NCBI GenBank assembly: GCA_964036045.1
Contig: OZ038378.1
Coordinates: 55,177,995-55,241,994, forward strand
From: Eutreptiella sp. 'Long Island Sound 2002'
Lineage: Eukaryota; Euglenozoa; Euglenophyceae; Eutreptiales; Eutreptiaceae
Reading direction: 5' to 3'
Length of the DNA: 64,000 bases
Made by a program: the position numbers and the translations under genes. Each line of letters begins with the position of its first letter. Position 1 is the first letter of the stretch. This document shows, piece after piece, positions 13,158-26,395 of the stretch. The notes under the pieces are model-generated. The model was given only the letters and a program-made list of their open reading frames with translations, was not told the origin of the DNA and made no database searches.

Positions 13158-15800
13158 TTAGGGACCGCAGTCCACGCTTTGTTGCGTGGCCCATTGAGTT
13201 GGGGTGACGGACTCACAATCCATGGTTTGATGTGTGGCCCCTTGAGTTTGGGTTAGGGACTCGCAATCCACGCTTTGTTGCGTGGCCCCTTGAGTTGGGG
13301 TTAGGGACTCGCAATCCACGCTTTGTTGCGTCCCCCCTTGAGTTGGGGTTAGGGACTCGCAATCCACGCTTTGTTGTGTGGCCCCTTGAGTTGGGGTTAG
13401 GGACTCGCAATCCACGCTTTGTTGTGTGGCCCCTTGAGTTTGGGTTAGGGACTCGCAATCCACGCTTTGTTGCGTGGCCCCTTGAGTTGGGGTTAGGGAC
13501 TCGCAATCCACGCTTTGTTGCGTCCCCCCTTGAGTTGGGGTTAGGGACTCGCAATCCACGCTTTGTTGTGTGGCCCCTTGAGTTGGGGTTAGGGACTCGC
13601 AATCCACGCTTTGTTGTGTGGCCCATTGAGTTGGGGTTAGGGACTCGGAATCCACGCTTTGTTGTGTGGCCCCTTGAGTTGGGGTTAGGGACTCGCAATC
13701 CACGCTTTGTTGCGTGGCCCTTTGAGTTGGGGTTAGGGACTCGCAATCCACGCTTTGTTGCGTGGCCCCTTGAGTTGGTGTTAGGGACTCGCAACTTACG
13801 CTTTGTTGCGTGGCCCCTTGAGTTGGGGTTTGGGACTCGCAATCCACGCTTTGTTGCGTGGCCCTTTGAGTTGGGGTTAGGGAGTTGCAATCCACGCTTT
13901 GTTGCGTGGCCCCTTGAGTTGGGGTTAGGGACTCGCAATCCACGCTTTGTTGTGTGGCCCATTGAGTTTGGGCCAGGGACTCGCAATCAACGCTTTGTTG
14001 TGTGGCCCCTTGAGTTGGGGTTAGGGACTCGCAATCCACGCTTTGTTGCGTGGCCCCTTGAGTTGGGGTTAGGGACTCGCAATCCACGCTTTGTTGTGTG
14101 GCCCTTTGAGTTGGGGTTAGGGAGTTGCAATCCACGCTTTGTTGTGTGGCCCCTTGAGTTGGGGTTTGGGACTCGCAATCCACGCTTTGTTGTGTGGCCC
14201 ATTGAGTTGGGGTTAGGGACTCGCAATCCACTCTTTGTTGTGTGGCCCCTTGAGTTGGGGTTAGGGACTCGCAATCCACTCTTTGTTGCGTGGCCCCTTG
14301 AGTTGGGGTTAGGGACTTGCAATCCACGCTTTGTTGCGTGGCCCCTTGAGTTGGGGTTAGGGACTCGCAATCCACACTTTGTTGCGTGGCCCCTTGAGTT
14401 GGGGTTAGGGACTCGCAATCCACGCTTTGTTGCGTGGCGCTTTGAGTTGGGGTTAGGGACTCGCAATCCACGCTTTGTTGCGTGGCCCCTTGAGTTGGGG
14501 TTAGGGACTCGCAATCCACGCTTTGTTGTGTGGCCCCTTGAGTTGGGGTTAGGGATTCGCAATCCACGCTTTGTTGTCTGGCCCCTTGAGGTGGGGTTAG
14601 GAACTCGTAATCCACGCTTTGTTGCGTGGCCCCTTGAGTTGGGGTTAGGGACTCGCAATCCACGCTTTGTTGTGTGGCCCCTTGAGTTGGGGTTAGTGAC
14701 TCGCAATCCACACTTTGTTGCGTGGCCCTTTGAGTTGGGGCTAGGGACTCGCAGTCCACACTTTGTCGTGTGGCCCCTTGAGTTGGGGTTAGGGACTCGC
14801 AATCGAAGCTTTGTTGTGTGGCCCCTTGAGTTGGGGTTAGGGACTCGCAATCGATGCTTTGTTGTGTGGCCCCTTGAGTTGGGGTTAGGGACTCGCAATC
14901 AACGCTTTGTTGCGTGGCCCCTTGAGTTGGGGTTAGGGACTCGCAATCCACGCCTTGTTGTGTGGCCCCTTGAGTTGGGGTTAGGGACTCGCAATCCACG
15001 CTTTGTTGTGTGGCCCCTTGAGTTGGCGTTAGGGACTCGTAATCCACGCTTTGTTGCGTGGCCCCTTGAGTTGGGGTTAGGGACTCGCAATCCACGCTTT
15101 GTTGTGTGGCCCCTTGAGTTGGGGTTAGTGACTCGCAATCCACGCTTTGTTGCGTGGCCCTTTGAGTTGGGGCTAGGGACTCGCAGTCCACACTTTGTTG
15201 TGTGGCCCCTTGAGTTGGGGTTAGGGACTCGCAATCGAAGCTTTGTTGTGTGGCCCCTTGATTTTGGGTTAGGGACTCGCAATCCACGCTTTGTTGTGTG
15301 GCCCCTTCAGTTGGGGTGAGTGACTCGCAATCCACGCTTTGTTGTGTGGCCCCTTCAGTTCGGGTGAGTGACTCGCAATCCACGCTTTGTTGCGTGGCCC
15401 CTTGAGTTGGGGTTAGGGACTCGTAATCCACGCTTTGTTGCGTGGCCCCTTGAGTTGGGGTCAGGGACTCGCAATCCACGCTTTGTTGCGTGGCCCCTTG
15501 AGTTGGGGTTAGGGACTCGCAATCCACGCTTTGTTGTGTGGCCCATTGAGTTGGGGTTAGGGACTCGCAATCCACGCTTTGTTGCGTGGCCCCTTGAGTT
15601 GGGGTTAGGGACTCGCAATCCACGCTTTGTTGTGTGGCCCTTTGAGTTGGGGTCAGGGAGTTGCAATCCACGCTTTGTTGTGTGGCCCCTTGAGTTGGGG
15701 TTAGGGACTCGCAATCCACGCTTTGTTGTGTGGCCCATTGAGTTGGGGTTAGGGACTCGCAATCCACTCTTTGTTGTGTGGCCCCTTGAGTTGGGGTTAG
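13158..15800. repeat. Third copy of the 20-26 kb block
   Basis: From the junction signature at about 13,158 to the CTTCAGTTGGGGTGAGTGAC unit near 15,307 the variant order matches 20,602-22,705 and 23,672-25,775. Markers include GCGTCCCCCC twice, CTTGAGGTGGGG, AATCGAAGC, AATCGATGC and TTGATTTTGGG. The offset to the second copy is 7,444 bp at the left and 7,396 bp at the right, so the copies differ by exactly one 48-bp unit in net length. This copy carries more private changes than the later pair, so it is the older relative. Confidence 0.8.
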
Positions 15801-16259
15801 GGACTCGCAATCCACGCTTTGTTGTGTGGCCCATTGAGTTGGAGTTAGGGACTCGCAATCCACGCTTTGTTGCGTGGCCCCTTGAGTTGGGGTTAGGGAC
15901 TCGCAACTTACGCTTTGTTGTGTGGCCCCTTGAGTTGGGGTTTGGGAGTCGCAATCCACGCTTTGTTGTGTGGTCCTTTGGGTTGGGGTTAGGGAGTTGC
16001 AATCCACGCTTTGTTGTGTGGCCCCTTGAGTTGGGGTTAGGGACTCGCAATCCACGCTTTGTTGCGTGGCCCCTTGAGTTGGGGTTAGGGACTCGCAATC
16101 CACGCTTTGTTGTGTGGCCCCTTGAGTTGGGGTTAGGGACTCGCAATCCACACTTTGTTGCGTGGCCCCTTGAGTTGGGGTTAGGGACTCGTAATCCACG
16201 CTTTGTTGCGTGGCCCCTTGAGTTGGGGTTAGGGACTTGCAACTTACGCTTTGTTGTGT

Positions 16260-19200
16260 GGCCCCTTGAGTTGGGGTTAGTGACTCGCAATCCACGCTTT
16301 GTTGCGTGGCCCCTTGAGTTGGGGTTAGGGACTCGTAATCCACGCTTTGTTGCGTGGCCCCTTGAGTTGGGGTTAGGGGCTTGCAACTTACGCTGTGTTG
16401 CGTGGCCCCTTGAGTTGGGGTTTGGGACTCGCAATCCACGCTTTGTTGCGTGGCCCTTTGAGTTGGGGTTAGGCACTCGCAATCCACGCTTTGTTGAGTG
16501 GCCCATTGAGTTGAGGTTAGGGACTCACAATCCACGCTTTGTTGTGTGGCCCCTTGAGTTGGGGTTAGTGACCTGCAATCCACGCTTTGTTGCGTGGCCC
16601 CTTGAGTTGGGGTTAGGGACTCGCAATACACGCTTTGTTGTGTGGCCCTTTGAGTTGGGGTTAGGGACTCGCAATCCACGCTTTGTTGTGTGGCCCCTTG
16701 AGTTGGGGTTAGTGACTCGCAATCCACGCTTTGTTGTGTGGCCCCTTGAGTTGGGGTTAGGGACTCGTAATCCACGCTTTGTTGCGTGGCCCCTTGAGTT
16801 GGGGTTAGTGACTCTCATTCCACGCTTTGTTGCATGGCGCCCTTGAGTTGGGGTTAGTGACTCGCAATCCACGCTATGTTGCGTGGCCCTTTGAGTTGGG
16901 GTTAGGGACTCGCAATTACGCTTTGTTGTGTGGCCCCTTGAGTTGGGGTTAGGGACTCGCAATCAACGCTTTGTTGTGTGGCTCTTTTAGTTGGGGTTAG
17001 GGACTCGCAATCCACGCTTTGTTGTGTGGCCCCTTGAGTTGGGGTTAGGGACTAGCAATCCACGCTTTGTTGCATGGCCCATTGAGTTGGGGTTAGGGAC
17101 TCGCAATCCACGCTTTGTTGCGTGGCCCCTTGAGTTGGGGTTAGGGACTCGCAATCCACGCTTTGTTGCATGGCGCCCTTGAGTTGGGGTTAGTGACTCG
17201 CAATCCACGCTATGTTGCGTGGCCCTTTGAGTTGGGGTTAGGGACTCGCAATCCACGCTCTGTTGCATGGCCCCTTGAGTTGGGATTAGTGACTCGCAAT
17301 CCACGCTTCGTTGTGTCGCCCTTTGAGTTGGGGTTAGTGACTCGCAATCCACGCTATGTTGCGTGGCCCTTTGAGTTGGGGTTAGGGACTCGCAATCCAA
17401 GCTCTATTGTGTGGCCCCTTGAGTTGGGGTTAGGGACTCGCAATCCACGCTTTGTTGCGTGCCCCATTGAGTTGGGGTTAGGGACTCATAATCCACGCTT
17501 TGTTGTTTGTGCCCTTGAGTTGGGGTTACGGACTCGCAATCCACGCTTTGTTGCGTGGCCCCTTGAGTTGGGGTTAGGGACTCGCAATCCACGCTTTGTT
17601 GCATGGCGCCCTTTCAGTTGGGGTTAGGGACTCGCAATCCACGCTTTGTTGTGTGGCCCCTTGAGTTGGGGTTAGGGAGTTGCAATCCACGCTTTGTTGT
17701 GTGGCCCTTTGAGTTGGGGTTAGGGACTCGCAATCCACGCTTTGTTGTGTGGCCCTTTGAGTTGGGGTTAGGGAGTTGCAATCCACGCTTTTTCGTGTGG
17801 CCCCTTGAGTTGGGGTTAGGGACTCGCAATCCACGCTTTGTTGTGTGGCCCCTTGAGTTGGGGTTAGGGACTCGCAATCCACGCTTTGTTGTGTGGCCCA
17901 TTGAGTTGGGGTTAGGGACTCGCAATCCACGCTTTGTTGCGTGGCCCCTTGAGTTGGGGTTAGGGACTCGCAATCCACGCTTTGTTGCGTGGCCCTTTGA
18001 GTTGGGGTTAGGGACTCGCAATCCACGCTTTGTTGCGTGGCCCCTTGAGTTGGTGTTAGGGACTCGCAACTTACGCTTTGTTGCGTGGCCCCTTGAGTTG
18101 GGGTTTGGGACTCGCAATCCACGCTTTGTTGCGTGGCCCCTTGAGTTGGGGTTAGTGACTCGCAATCCACGCTTTGTTGCGTGGCCCCTTGAGTTGGGGT
18201 TAGGGACTCGTAATCCACGCTTTGTTGCGTGGCCCCTTGAGTTGGGGTTAGGGGCTTGCAACTTACGCTGTGTTGCGTGGCCCCTTGAGTTGGGGTTTGG
18301 GACTCGCAATCCACGCTTTGTTGCGTGGCCCTTTGAGTTGGGGTTAGGCACTCGCAATCCACGCTTTGTTGAGTGGCCCATTGAGTTGAGGTTAGGGACT
18401 CACAATCCACGCTTTGTTGTGTGGCCCCTTGAGTTGGGGTTAGTGACCTGCAATCCACGCTTTGTTGCGTGGCCCCTTGAGTTGGGGTTAGGGACTCGCA
18501 ATACACGCTTTGTTGTGTGGCCCTTTGAGTTGGGGTTAGGGACTCGCAATCCACGCTTTGTTGTGTGGCCCCTTGAGTTGGGGTTAGTGACTCGCAATCC
18601 ACGCTTTGTTGTGTGGCCCCTTGAGTTGGGGTTAGGGACTCGTAATCCACGCTTTGTTGCGTGGCCCCTTGAGTTGGGGTTAGTGACTCTCATTCCACGC
18701 TTTGTTGCATGGCGCCCTTGAGTTGGGGTTAGTGACTCGCAATCCACGCTATGTTGCGTGGCCCTTTGAGTTGGGGTTAGGGACTCGCAATTACGCTTTG
18801 TTGTGTGGCCCCTTGAGTTGGGGTTAGGGACTCGCAATCAACGCTTTGTTGTGTGGCTCTTTTAGTTGGGGTTAGGGACTCGCAATCCACGCTTTGTTGT
18901 GTGGCCCCTTGAGTTGGGGTTAGGGACTAGCAATCCACGCTTTGTTGCATGGCCCATTGAGTTGGGGTTAGGGACTCGCAATCCACGCTTTGTTGCGTGG
19001 CCCCTTGAGTTGGGGTTAGGGACTCGCAATCCACGCTTTGTTGCATGGCGCCCTTGAGTTGGGGTTAGTGACTCGCAATCCACGCTATGTTGCGTGGCCC
19101 TTTGAGTTGGGGTTAGGGACTCGCAATCCACGCTCTGTTGCATGGCCCCTTGAGTTGGGATTAGTGACTCGCAATCCACGCTTCGTTGTGTCGCCCTTTG

Positions 19201-20009
19201 AGTTGGGGTTAGTGACTCGCAATCCACGCTATGTTGCGTGGCCCTTTGAGTTGGGGTTAGGGACTCGCAATCCAAGCTCTATTGTGTGGCCCCTTGAGTT
19301 GGGGTTAGGGACTCGCAATCCACGCTTTGTTGCGTGCCCCATTGAGTTGGGGTTAGGGACTCATAATCCACGCTTTGTTGTTTGTGCCCTTGAGTTGGGG
19401 TTACGGACTCGCAATCCACGCTTTGTTGCGTGGCCCCTTGAGTTGGGGTTAGGGACTCGCAATCCACGCTTTGTTGCATGGCGCCCTTTCAGTTGGGGTT
19501 AGGGACTCGCAATCCACGCTTTGTTGTGTGGCCCCTTGAGTTGGGGTTAGGGAGTTGCAATCCACGCTTTGTTGTGTGGCCCTTTGAGTTGGGGTTAGGG
19601 ACTCGCAATCCACGCTTTGTTGTGTGGCCCTTTGAGTTGGGGTTAGGGAGTTGCAATCCACGCTTTTTCGTGTGGCCCCTTGAGTTGGGGTTAGGGACTC
19701 GCAATCCACGCTTTGTTGTGTGGCCCCTTGAGTTGGGGTTAGGGACTCGCAATCCACGCTTTGTTGTGTGGCCCATTGAGTTGGGGTTAGGGACTCGCAA
19801 TCCACGCTTTGTTGCGTGGCCCCTTGAGTTGGGGTTAGGGACTCGCAATCCACGCTTTGTTGCGTGGCCCTTTGAGTTGGGGTTAGGGACTCGCAATCCA
19901 CGCTTTGTTGCGTGGCCCCTTGAGTTGGTGTTAGGGACTCGCAACTTACGCTTTGTTGCGTGGCCCCTTGAGTTGGGGTTTGGGACTCGCAATCCACGCT
20001 TTGTTGCGT
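16260..20009. repeat. Tandem duplication, period 1,875 bp
   Basis: Copy 1 is about 16,260-18,134 and copy 2 about 18,135-20,009. All landmark units recur at a constant 1,875-bp offset: GCATGGCGCCCTTGAG at about 16,830/18,705 and 17,169/19,044, the 50-bp GCATGGCGCCCTTTCAG unit at about 17,590/19,465, and AATTACGC at about 16,913/18,788. 1,875 is 39 units plus 3, which equals two 49-bp units (+2), one 50-bp unit (+2) and one 47-bp unit (-1). I noticed no differences between the copies when reading them by eye, which points to a recent event or active homogenisation. A more distant third copy of the inner part lies at about 27,677-28,317. Confidence 0.9.
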
Positions 20010-20249
20010 GGCCCTTTGAGTTGGGGTTAGGGAGTTGCAATCCACGCTTTGTTGCGTGGCCCCTTGAGTTGGGGTTAGGGACTCGCAATCCACGCTTTGT
20101 TGTGTGGCCCCTTGAGTTGGGGTTAGGGACTGGCAATCCACGCTTTGTTGTGTGGCCCATTGAGTTGGGGTTAGGGACTCGCAATCCACGCTTTGTTGTG
20201 TGGCCCCTTGAGTTGGGGTTAGGGACTCGCAATCCACGCTTTGTTGCGT

Positions 20250-23200
20250 GGCCCCTTGAGTTGGGGTTAAGGACTCTCAATCCACGCTTTGTTGCGTGGC
20301 CCCTTGAGTTGGGGTTAGGGACTCTCAATCCACGCTTTGTTGCGTGGCCCCTTGAGTTGGGGTTAGGCATTCACAATCCACGGTTTGTTGCGTGGCCCGT
20401 TGAGTTGGGGTTAGGGACTCGCAATCCACGCTTTGTTGTGTGGCCCCTTGAGTTGGGGTTAAGGACTCTCAATCCATGCTTTGTTGCGTGGCCCCTTGAG
20501 TTGGGGTTAGTGACTCGCAATCCACGCTGTGTTGCGTGGCCCCTTAACTTGGGTTAGGGACTTGCAATCCACGCATTGTTGTGTGGCCCCTTGAGTTGGG
20601 GTTAGGGACCGCAGTCCACGCTTTGTTGCGTGGCCCATTGAGTTGGGGTGACGGACTCACAATCCATGGTTTGATGTGTGGCCCCTTGAGTTTGGGTTAG
20701 GGACTCGCAATCCACGCTTTGTTGCGTGGCCCCTTGAGTTGGGGTTAGGGACTCGCAATCCACGCTTTGTTGCGTCCCCCCTTGAGTTGGGGTTAGGGAC
20801 TCGCAATCCACGCTTTGTTGTGTGGCCCCTTGAGTTGGGGTTAGGGACTCGCAATCCACGCTTTGTTGTGTGGCCCCTTGAGTTTGGGTTAGGGACTCGC
20901 AATCCACGCTTTGTTGCGTGGCCCCTTGAGTTGGGGTTAGGGACTCGCAATCCACGCTTTGTTGCGTCCCCCCTTGAGTTGGGGTTAGGGACTCGCAATC
21001 CACGCTTTGTTGTGTGGCCCCTTGAGTTGGGGTTAGGGACTCGCAATCCACGCTTTGTTGTGTGGCCCATTGAGTTGGGGTTAGGAACTCGGAATCCACG
21101 CTTTGTTGTGTGGCCCCTTGAGTTGGGGTTAGGGACTCGCAATCCACGCTTTGTTGCGTGGCCCTTTGAGTTGGGGTTAGGGACTCGCAATCCACGCTTT
21201 GTTGCGTGGCCCCTTGAGTTGGTGTTAGGGACTCGCAACTTACGCTTTGTTGCGTGGCCCCTTGAGTTGGGGTTTGGGACTCGCAATCCACGCTTTGTTG
21301 CGTGGCCCTTTGAGTTGGGGTTAGGGAGTTGCAATCCACGCTTTGTTGCGTGGCCCCTTGAGTTGGGGTTAGGGACTCGCAATCCACGCTTTGTTGTGTG
21401 GCCCATTGAGTTGGGGCCAGGGACTCGCAATCCACGCTTTGTTGTGTGGCCCCTTGAGTTGGGGTTAGGGACTCGCAATCCAAGCTTTGTTGCGTGGCCC
21501 CTTGAGTTGGGGTTAGGGACTCGCAATCCACGCTTTGTTGTGTGGCCCTTTGAGTTGGGGTTAGGGAGTTGCAATCCACGCTTTGTTGTGTGGCCCCTTG
21601 AGTTGGGGTTAGGGACTCGCAATCCACGCTTTGTTGTGTGGCCCATTGAGTTGGGGTTAGGGACTCGCAATCCACTCTTTGTTGTGTGGCCCCTTGAGTT
21701 GGGGTTAGGGACTCGCAATCCACGCTTTGTTGCGTGGCGCTTTGAGTTGGGGTTAGGGACTCGCAATCCACGCTTTGTTGCGTGGCCCCTTGAGTTGGGG
21801 TTAGGGACTCGCAATCCACGCTTTGTTGCATGGCGCTTTGAGTTGGGGTTAGGGACTCGCAATCCACGCTTTGTTGCGTGGCCCCTTGAGTTGGGGTTAG
21901 GGACTCGCAATCCACGCTTTGTTGTGTGGCCCCTTGAGTTGGGGTTAGGGATTCGCAATCCACGCTTTGTTGTCTGGCCCCTTGAGGTGGGGTTAGGAAC
22001 TCGTAATCCACGCTTTGTTGCGTGGCCCCTTGAGTTGGGGTTAGGGACTCGCAATCCACGCTTTGTTGTGTGGCCCCTTGAGTTGGGGTTAGTGACTCGC
22101 AATCCACACTTTGTTGCGTGGCCCTTTGAGTTGGGGCTAGGGACTCGCAGTCCACACTTTGTCGTGTGGCCCCTTGAGTTGGGGTTAGGGACTCGCAATC
22201 GAAGCTTTGTTGTGTGGCCCCTTGAGTTGGGGTTAGGGACTCGCAATCGATGCTTTGTTGTGTGGCCCCTTGAGTTGGGGTTAGGGACTCGCAATCAACG
22301 CTTTGTTGCGTGGCCCCTTGAGTTGGGGTTAGGGACTCGCAATCCACGCCTTGTTGTGTGGCCCCTTGAGTTGGGGTTAGGGACTCGCAATCCACGCTTT
22401 GTTGTGTGGCCCCTTGAGTTGGCGTTAGGGACTCGTAATCCACGCTTTGTTGCGTGGCCCCTTGAGTTGGGGTTAGGGACTCGCAATCCACGCTTTGTTG
22501 TGTGGCCCCTTGAGTTGGGGTTAGTGACTCGCAATCCACGCTTTGTTGCGTGGCCCTTTGAGTTGGGGCTAGGGACTCGCAGTCCACACTTTGTTGTGTG
22601 GCCCCTTGAGTTGGGGTTAGGGACTCGCAATCGAAGCTTTGTTGTGTGGCCCCTTGATTTTGGGTTAGGGACTCGCAATCCACGCTTTGTTGTGTGGCCC
22701 CTTCAGTTGGGGTGAGTGACTCGCAATCCACGCTTTGTTGTGTGGCCCCTTCAGTTCGGGTGAGTGACTCGCAATCCACGCTTTGTTGCGTGGCCCCTTG
22801 AGTTGGGGTTAGGGACTCGTAATCCACGCTTTGTTGCGTGGCCCCTTGAGTTGGGGTCAGGGACTCGCAATCCACGCTTTGTTGCGTGGCCCCTTGAGTT
22901 GGGGTTAGGGACTCGCAATCCACGCTTTGTTGTGTGGCCCATGGAGTTGGGGTTAGGGACTCGCAATCCACGCTTTGTTGCGTGGCGCCTTGAGTTGGGG
23001 TTAGGGACTCGCAATCCACGCTTTGTTGTGTGGCCCTTTGAGTTGGGGTTAGGGAGTTGCAATCCACGCTTTGTTGTGTGGCCCCTTGAGTTGGGGTTAG
23101 GGACTCGCAATCCACGCTTTGTTGTGTGGCCCATTGAGTTGGGGTTAGGGACTCGCAATCCACTCTTTGTTGTGTGGCCCCTTGAGTTGGGGTTAGGGAC

Positions 23201-26200
23201 TCGCAATCCACGCTTTGTTGTGTGGCCCATTGAGTTGGAGTTAGGGACTCGCAATCCACGCTTTGTTGCGTGGCCCCTTGAGTTGGGGTTAGGGACTCGC
23301 AACTTACGCTTTGTTGCGTGGCCCCTTGAGTTGGGGTTAAGGACTCTCAATCCACGCTTTGTTGCGTGGCCCCTTGAGTTGGGGTTAAGGACTCTCAATC
23401 CACGCTTTGTTGCGTGGCCCCTTGAGTTGGGGTTAGGGACTCTCAATCCACGCTTTGTTGCGTGGCCCCTTGAGTTGGGGTTAGGCATTCACAATCCACG
23501 GTTTGTTGCGTGGCCCCTTGAGTTGGGGTTAGGGACTCGCAATCCACGCTTTGTTGTGTGGCCCCTTGAGTTGGGGTTAGTGACTCGCAATCCACGCTGT
23601 GTTGCGTGGCCCCTTAACTTGGGTTAGGGACTTGCAATCCACGCATTGTTGTGTGGCCCCTTGAGTTGGGGTTAGGGACCGCAGTCCACGCTTTGTTGCG
23701 TGGCCCATTGAGTTGGGGTGACGGACTCACAATCCATGGTTTGATGTGTGGCCCCTTGAGTTTGGGTTAGGGACTCGCAATCCACGCTTTGTTGCGTGGC
23801 CCCTTGAGTTGGGGTTAGGGACTCGCAATCCACGCTTTGTTGCGTCCCCCCTTGAGTTGGGGTTAGGGACTCGCAATCCACGCTTTGTTGTGTGGCCCCT
23901 TGAGTTGGGGTTAGGGACTCGCAATCCACGGTTTGTTGTGTGGCCCCTTGAGTTTGGGTTAGGGACTCGCAATCCACGCTTTGTTGCGTGGCCCCTTGAG
24001 TTGGGGTTAGGGACTCGCAATCCACGCTTTGTTGCGTCCCCCCTTGAGTTGGGGTTAGGGACTCGCAATCCACGCTTTGTTGTGTGGCCCCTTGAGTTGG
24101 GGTTAGGGACTCGCAATCCACGCTTTGTTGTGTGGCCCATTGAGTTGGGGTTAGGAACTCGGAATCCACGCTTTGTTGTGTGGCCCCTTGAGTTGGGGTT
24201 AGGGACTCGCAATCCACGCTTTGTTGCGTGGCCCTTTGAGTTGGGGTTAGGGACTCGCAATCCACGCTTTGTTGCGTGGCCCCTTGAGTTGGTGTTAGGG
24301 ACTCGCAACTTACGCTTTGTTGCGTGGCCCCTTGAGTTGGGGTTTGGGACTCGCAATCCACGCTTTGTTGCGTGGCCCTTTGAGTTGGGGTTAGGGAGTT
24401 GCAATCCACGCTTTGTTGCGTGGCCCCTTGAGTTGGGGTTAGGGACTCGCAATCCACGCTTTGTTGTGTGGCCCATTGAGTTGGGGCCAGGGACTCGCAA
24501 TCCACGCTTTGTTGTGTGGCCCCTTGAGTTGGGGTTAGGGACTCGCAATCCAAGCTTTGTTGCGTGGCCCCTTGAGTTGGGGTTAGGGACTCGCAATCCA
24601 CGCTTTGTTGTGTGGCCCTTTGAGTTGGGGTTAGGGAGTTGCAATCCACGCCTTCTTGTGTGGCCCCTTGAGTTGGGGTTAGGGACTCGCAATCCACGCT
24701 TTGTTGTGTGGCCCATTGAGTTGGGGTTAGGGACTCGCAATCCACTCTTTGTTGTGTGGCCCCTTGAGTTGGGGTTAGGGACTCGCAATCCACGCTTTGT
24801 TGCGTGGCGCTTTGAGTTGGGGTTAGGGACTCGCAATCGACGCTTTGTTGCGTGGCCCCTTGAGTTGGGGTTAGGGACTCGCAATCCACGCTTTGTTGCA
24901 TGGCGCTTTGAGTTGGGGTTAGGGACTCGCAATCCACGCTTTGTTGCGTGGCCCCTTGAGTTGGGGTTAGGGACTCGCAATCCACGCTTTGTTGTGTGGC
25001 GCCTTGAGTTGGGGTTAGGGATTCGCAATCCACGCTTTGTTGTCTGGCCCCTTGAGGTGGGGTTAGGAACTCGTAATCCACGCTTTGTTGCGTGGCCCCT
25101 TGAGTTGGGGTTAGGGACTCGCAATCCACGCTTTGTTGTGTGGCCCCTTGAGTTGGGGTTAGTGACTCGCAATCCACACTTTGTTGCGTGGCCCTTTGAG
25201 TTGGGGCTAGGGACTCGCAGTCCACACTTTGTCGTGTGGCCCCTTGAGTTGGGGTTAGGGACTCGCAATCGAAGCTTTGTTGTGTGGCCCCTTGAGTTGG
25301 GGTTAGGGACTCGCAATCGATGCTTTGTTGTGTGGCCCCTTGATTTGGGGTTAGGGACTCGCAATCAACACTTTGTTGCGTGGCCCCTTGAGTTGGGGTT
25401 AGGGACTCGCAATCCACGCCTTGTTGTGTGGCCCCTTGAGTTGGGGTTAGGGACTCGCAATCCACGCTTTGTTGTGTGGCCCCTTGAGTTGGCGTTAGGG
25501 ACTCGTAATCCACGCTTTGTTGCGTGGCCCCTTGAGTTGGGGTTAGGGACTCGCAATCCACGCTTTGTTGTGTGGCCCCTTGAGTTGGGGTTAGTGACTC
25601 GCAATCCACGCTTTGTTGCGTGGCCCTTTGAGTTGGGGCTAGGGACTCGCAGTCCACACTTTGTTGTGTGGCCCCTTGAGTTGGGGTTAGGGACTCGCAA
25701 TCGAAGCTTTGTTGTGTGGCCCCTTGATTTTGGGTTAGGGACTCGCAATCCACGCTTTGTTGTGTGGCCCCTTCAGTTGGGGTGAGTGACTCGCAATCCA
25801 CGCTTTGTTGTGTGGCCCCTTCAGTTCGGGTGAGTGACTCGCAATCCACGCTTTGTTGCGTGGCCCCTTGAGTTGGGGTTAGGGACTCGTAATCCACGCT
25901 TTGTTGCGTGGCCCCTTGAGTTGGGGTCAGGGACTCGCAATCCACGCTTTGTTGCGTGGCCCCTTGAGTTGGGGTTAGGGACTCGCAATCCACGCTTTGT
26001 TGTGTGGCCCATTGAGTTGGGGTTAGGGACTCGCAATCCACGCTTTGTTGCGTGGCGCCTTGAGTTGGGGTTAGGGACTCGCAATCCACGCTTTGTTGTG
26101 TGGCCCTTTGATTTGGGGTTAGGGAGTTGCAATCCACGCTTTGTTGTGTGGCCCCTTGAGTTGGGGTTAGGGACTCGCAATCCACGCTTTGTTGTGTGGC

Positions 26201-26395
26201 CCATTGAGTTGGGGTTAGGGACTCGCAATCCACTCTTTGTTGTGTGGCCCCTTGAGTTGGGGCTAGGGACTCGCAATCCACGCTTTGTTGTGTGGCCCAT
26301 TGAGTTGGAGTTAGGGACTCGCAATCCACGCTTTGTTGCGTGGCCCCTTGAGTTGGGGTTAGGGACTCGCAACTTACGCTTTGTTGCGTGGCCCC
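20250..26395. repeat. Tandem duplication, period 3,070 bp
   Basis: Copy 1 is about 20,250-23,320 and copy 2 about 23,320-26,395. Everything from the junction signature to the CAACTTACGC unit recurs at exactly 3,070 bp (64 units minus 2, the two short junction units). Only scattered base changes separate the copies, for example CTTTGTTG near 21,585 against CCTTCTTG near 24,650, and AATCCACG near 21,770 against AATCGACG near 24,835. Copy-specific changes are few, so this is one of the youngest large events in the array. Confidence 0.9.

Larger units (their letters stand above)
6336..23700. repeat. Recurrent block-junction signature (paired 47-bp units)
   Basis: Eight times the array shows the same run of odd units: CCTTAACTTGGG (one base short), then CCACGCATTG, then GACCGCAGTCC (one base short), then GGGGTGACGGACTCAC and ATCCATGGTTTGA. 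The occurrences are centred near 6,355, 7,217, 7,983, 10,429, 11,243, 13,113, 20,557 and 23,627. The spacings are 862, 766, 2,446, 814, 1,870, 7,444 and 3,070 bp. Six of the seven equal a multiple of 48 minus 2, as expected if each block carries exactly two 47-bp units. The 7,444-bp interval is 155 units plus 4, accounted for by the extra 49-, 50- and 47-bp units inside it. Confidence 0.88.
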
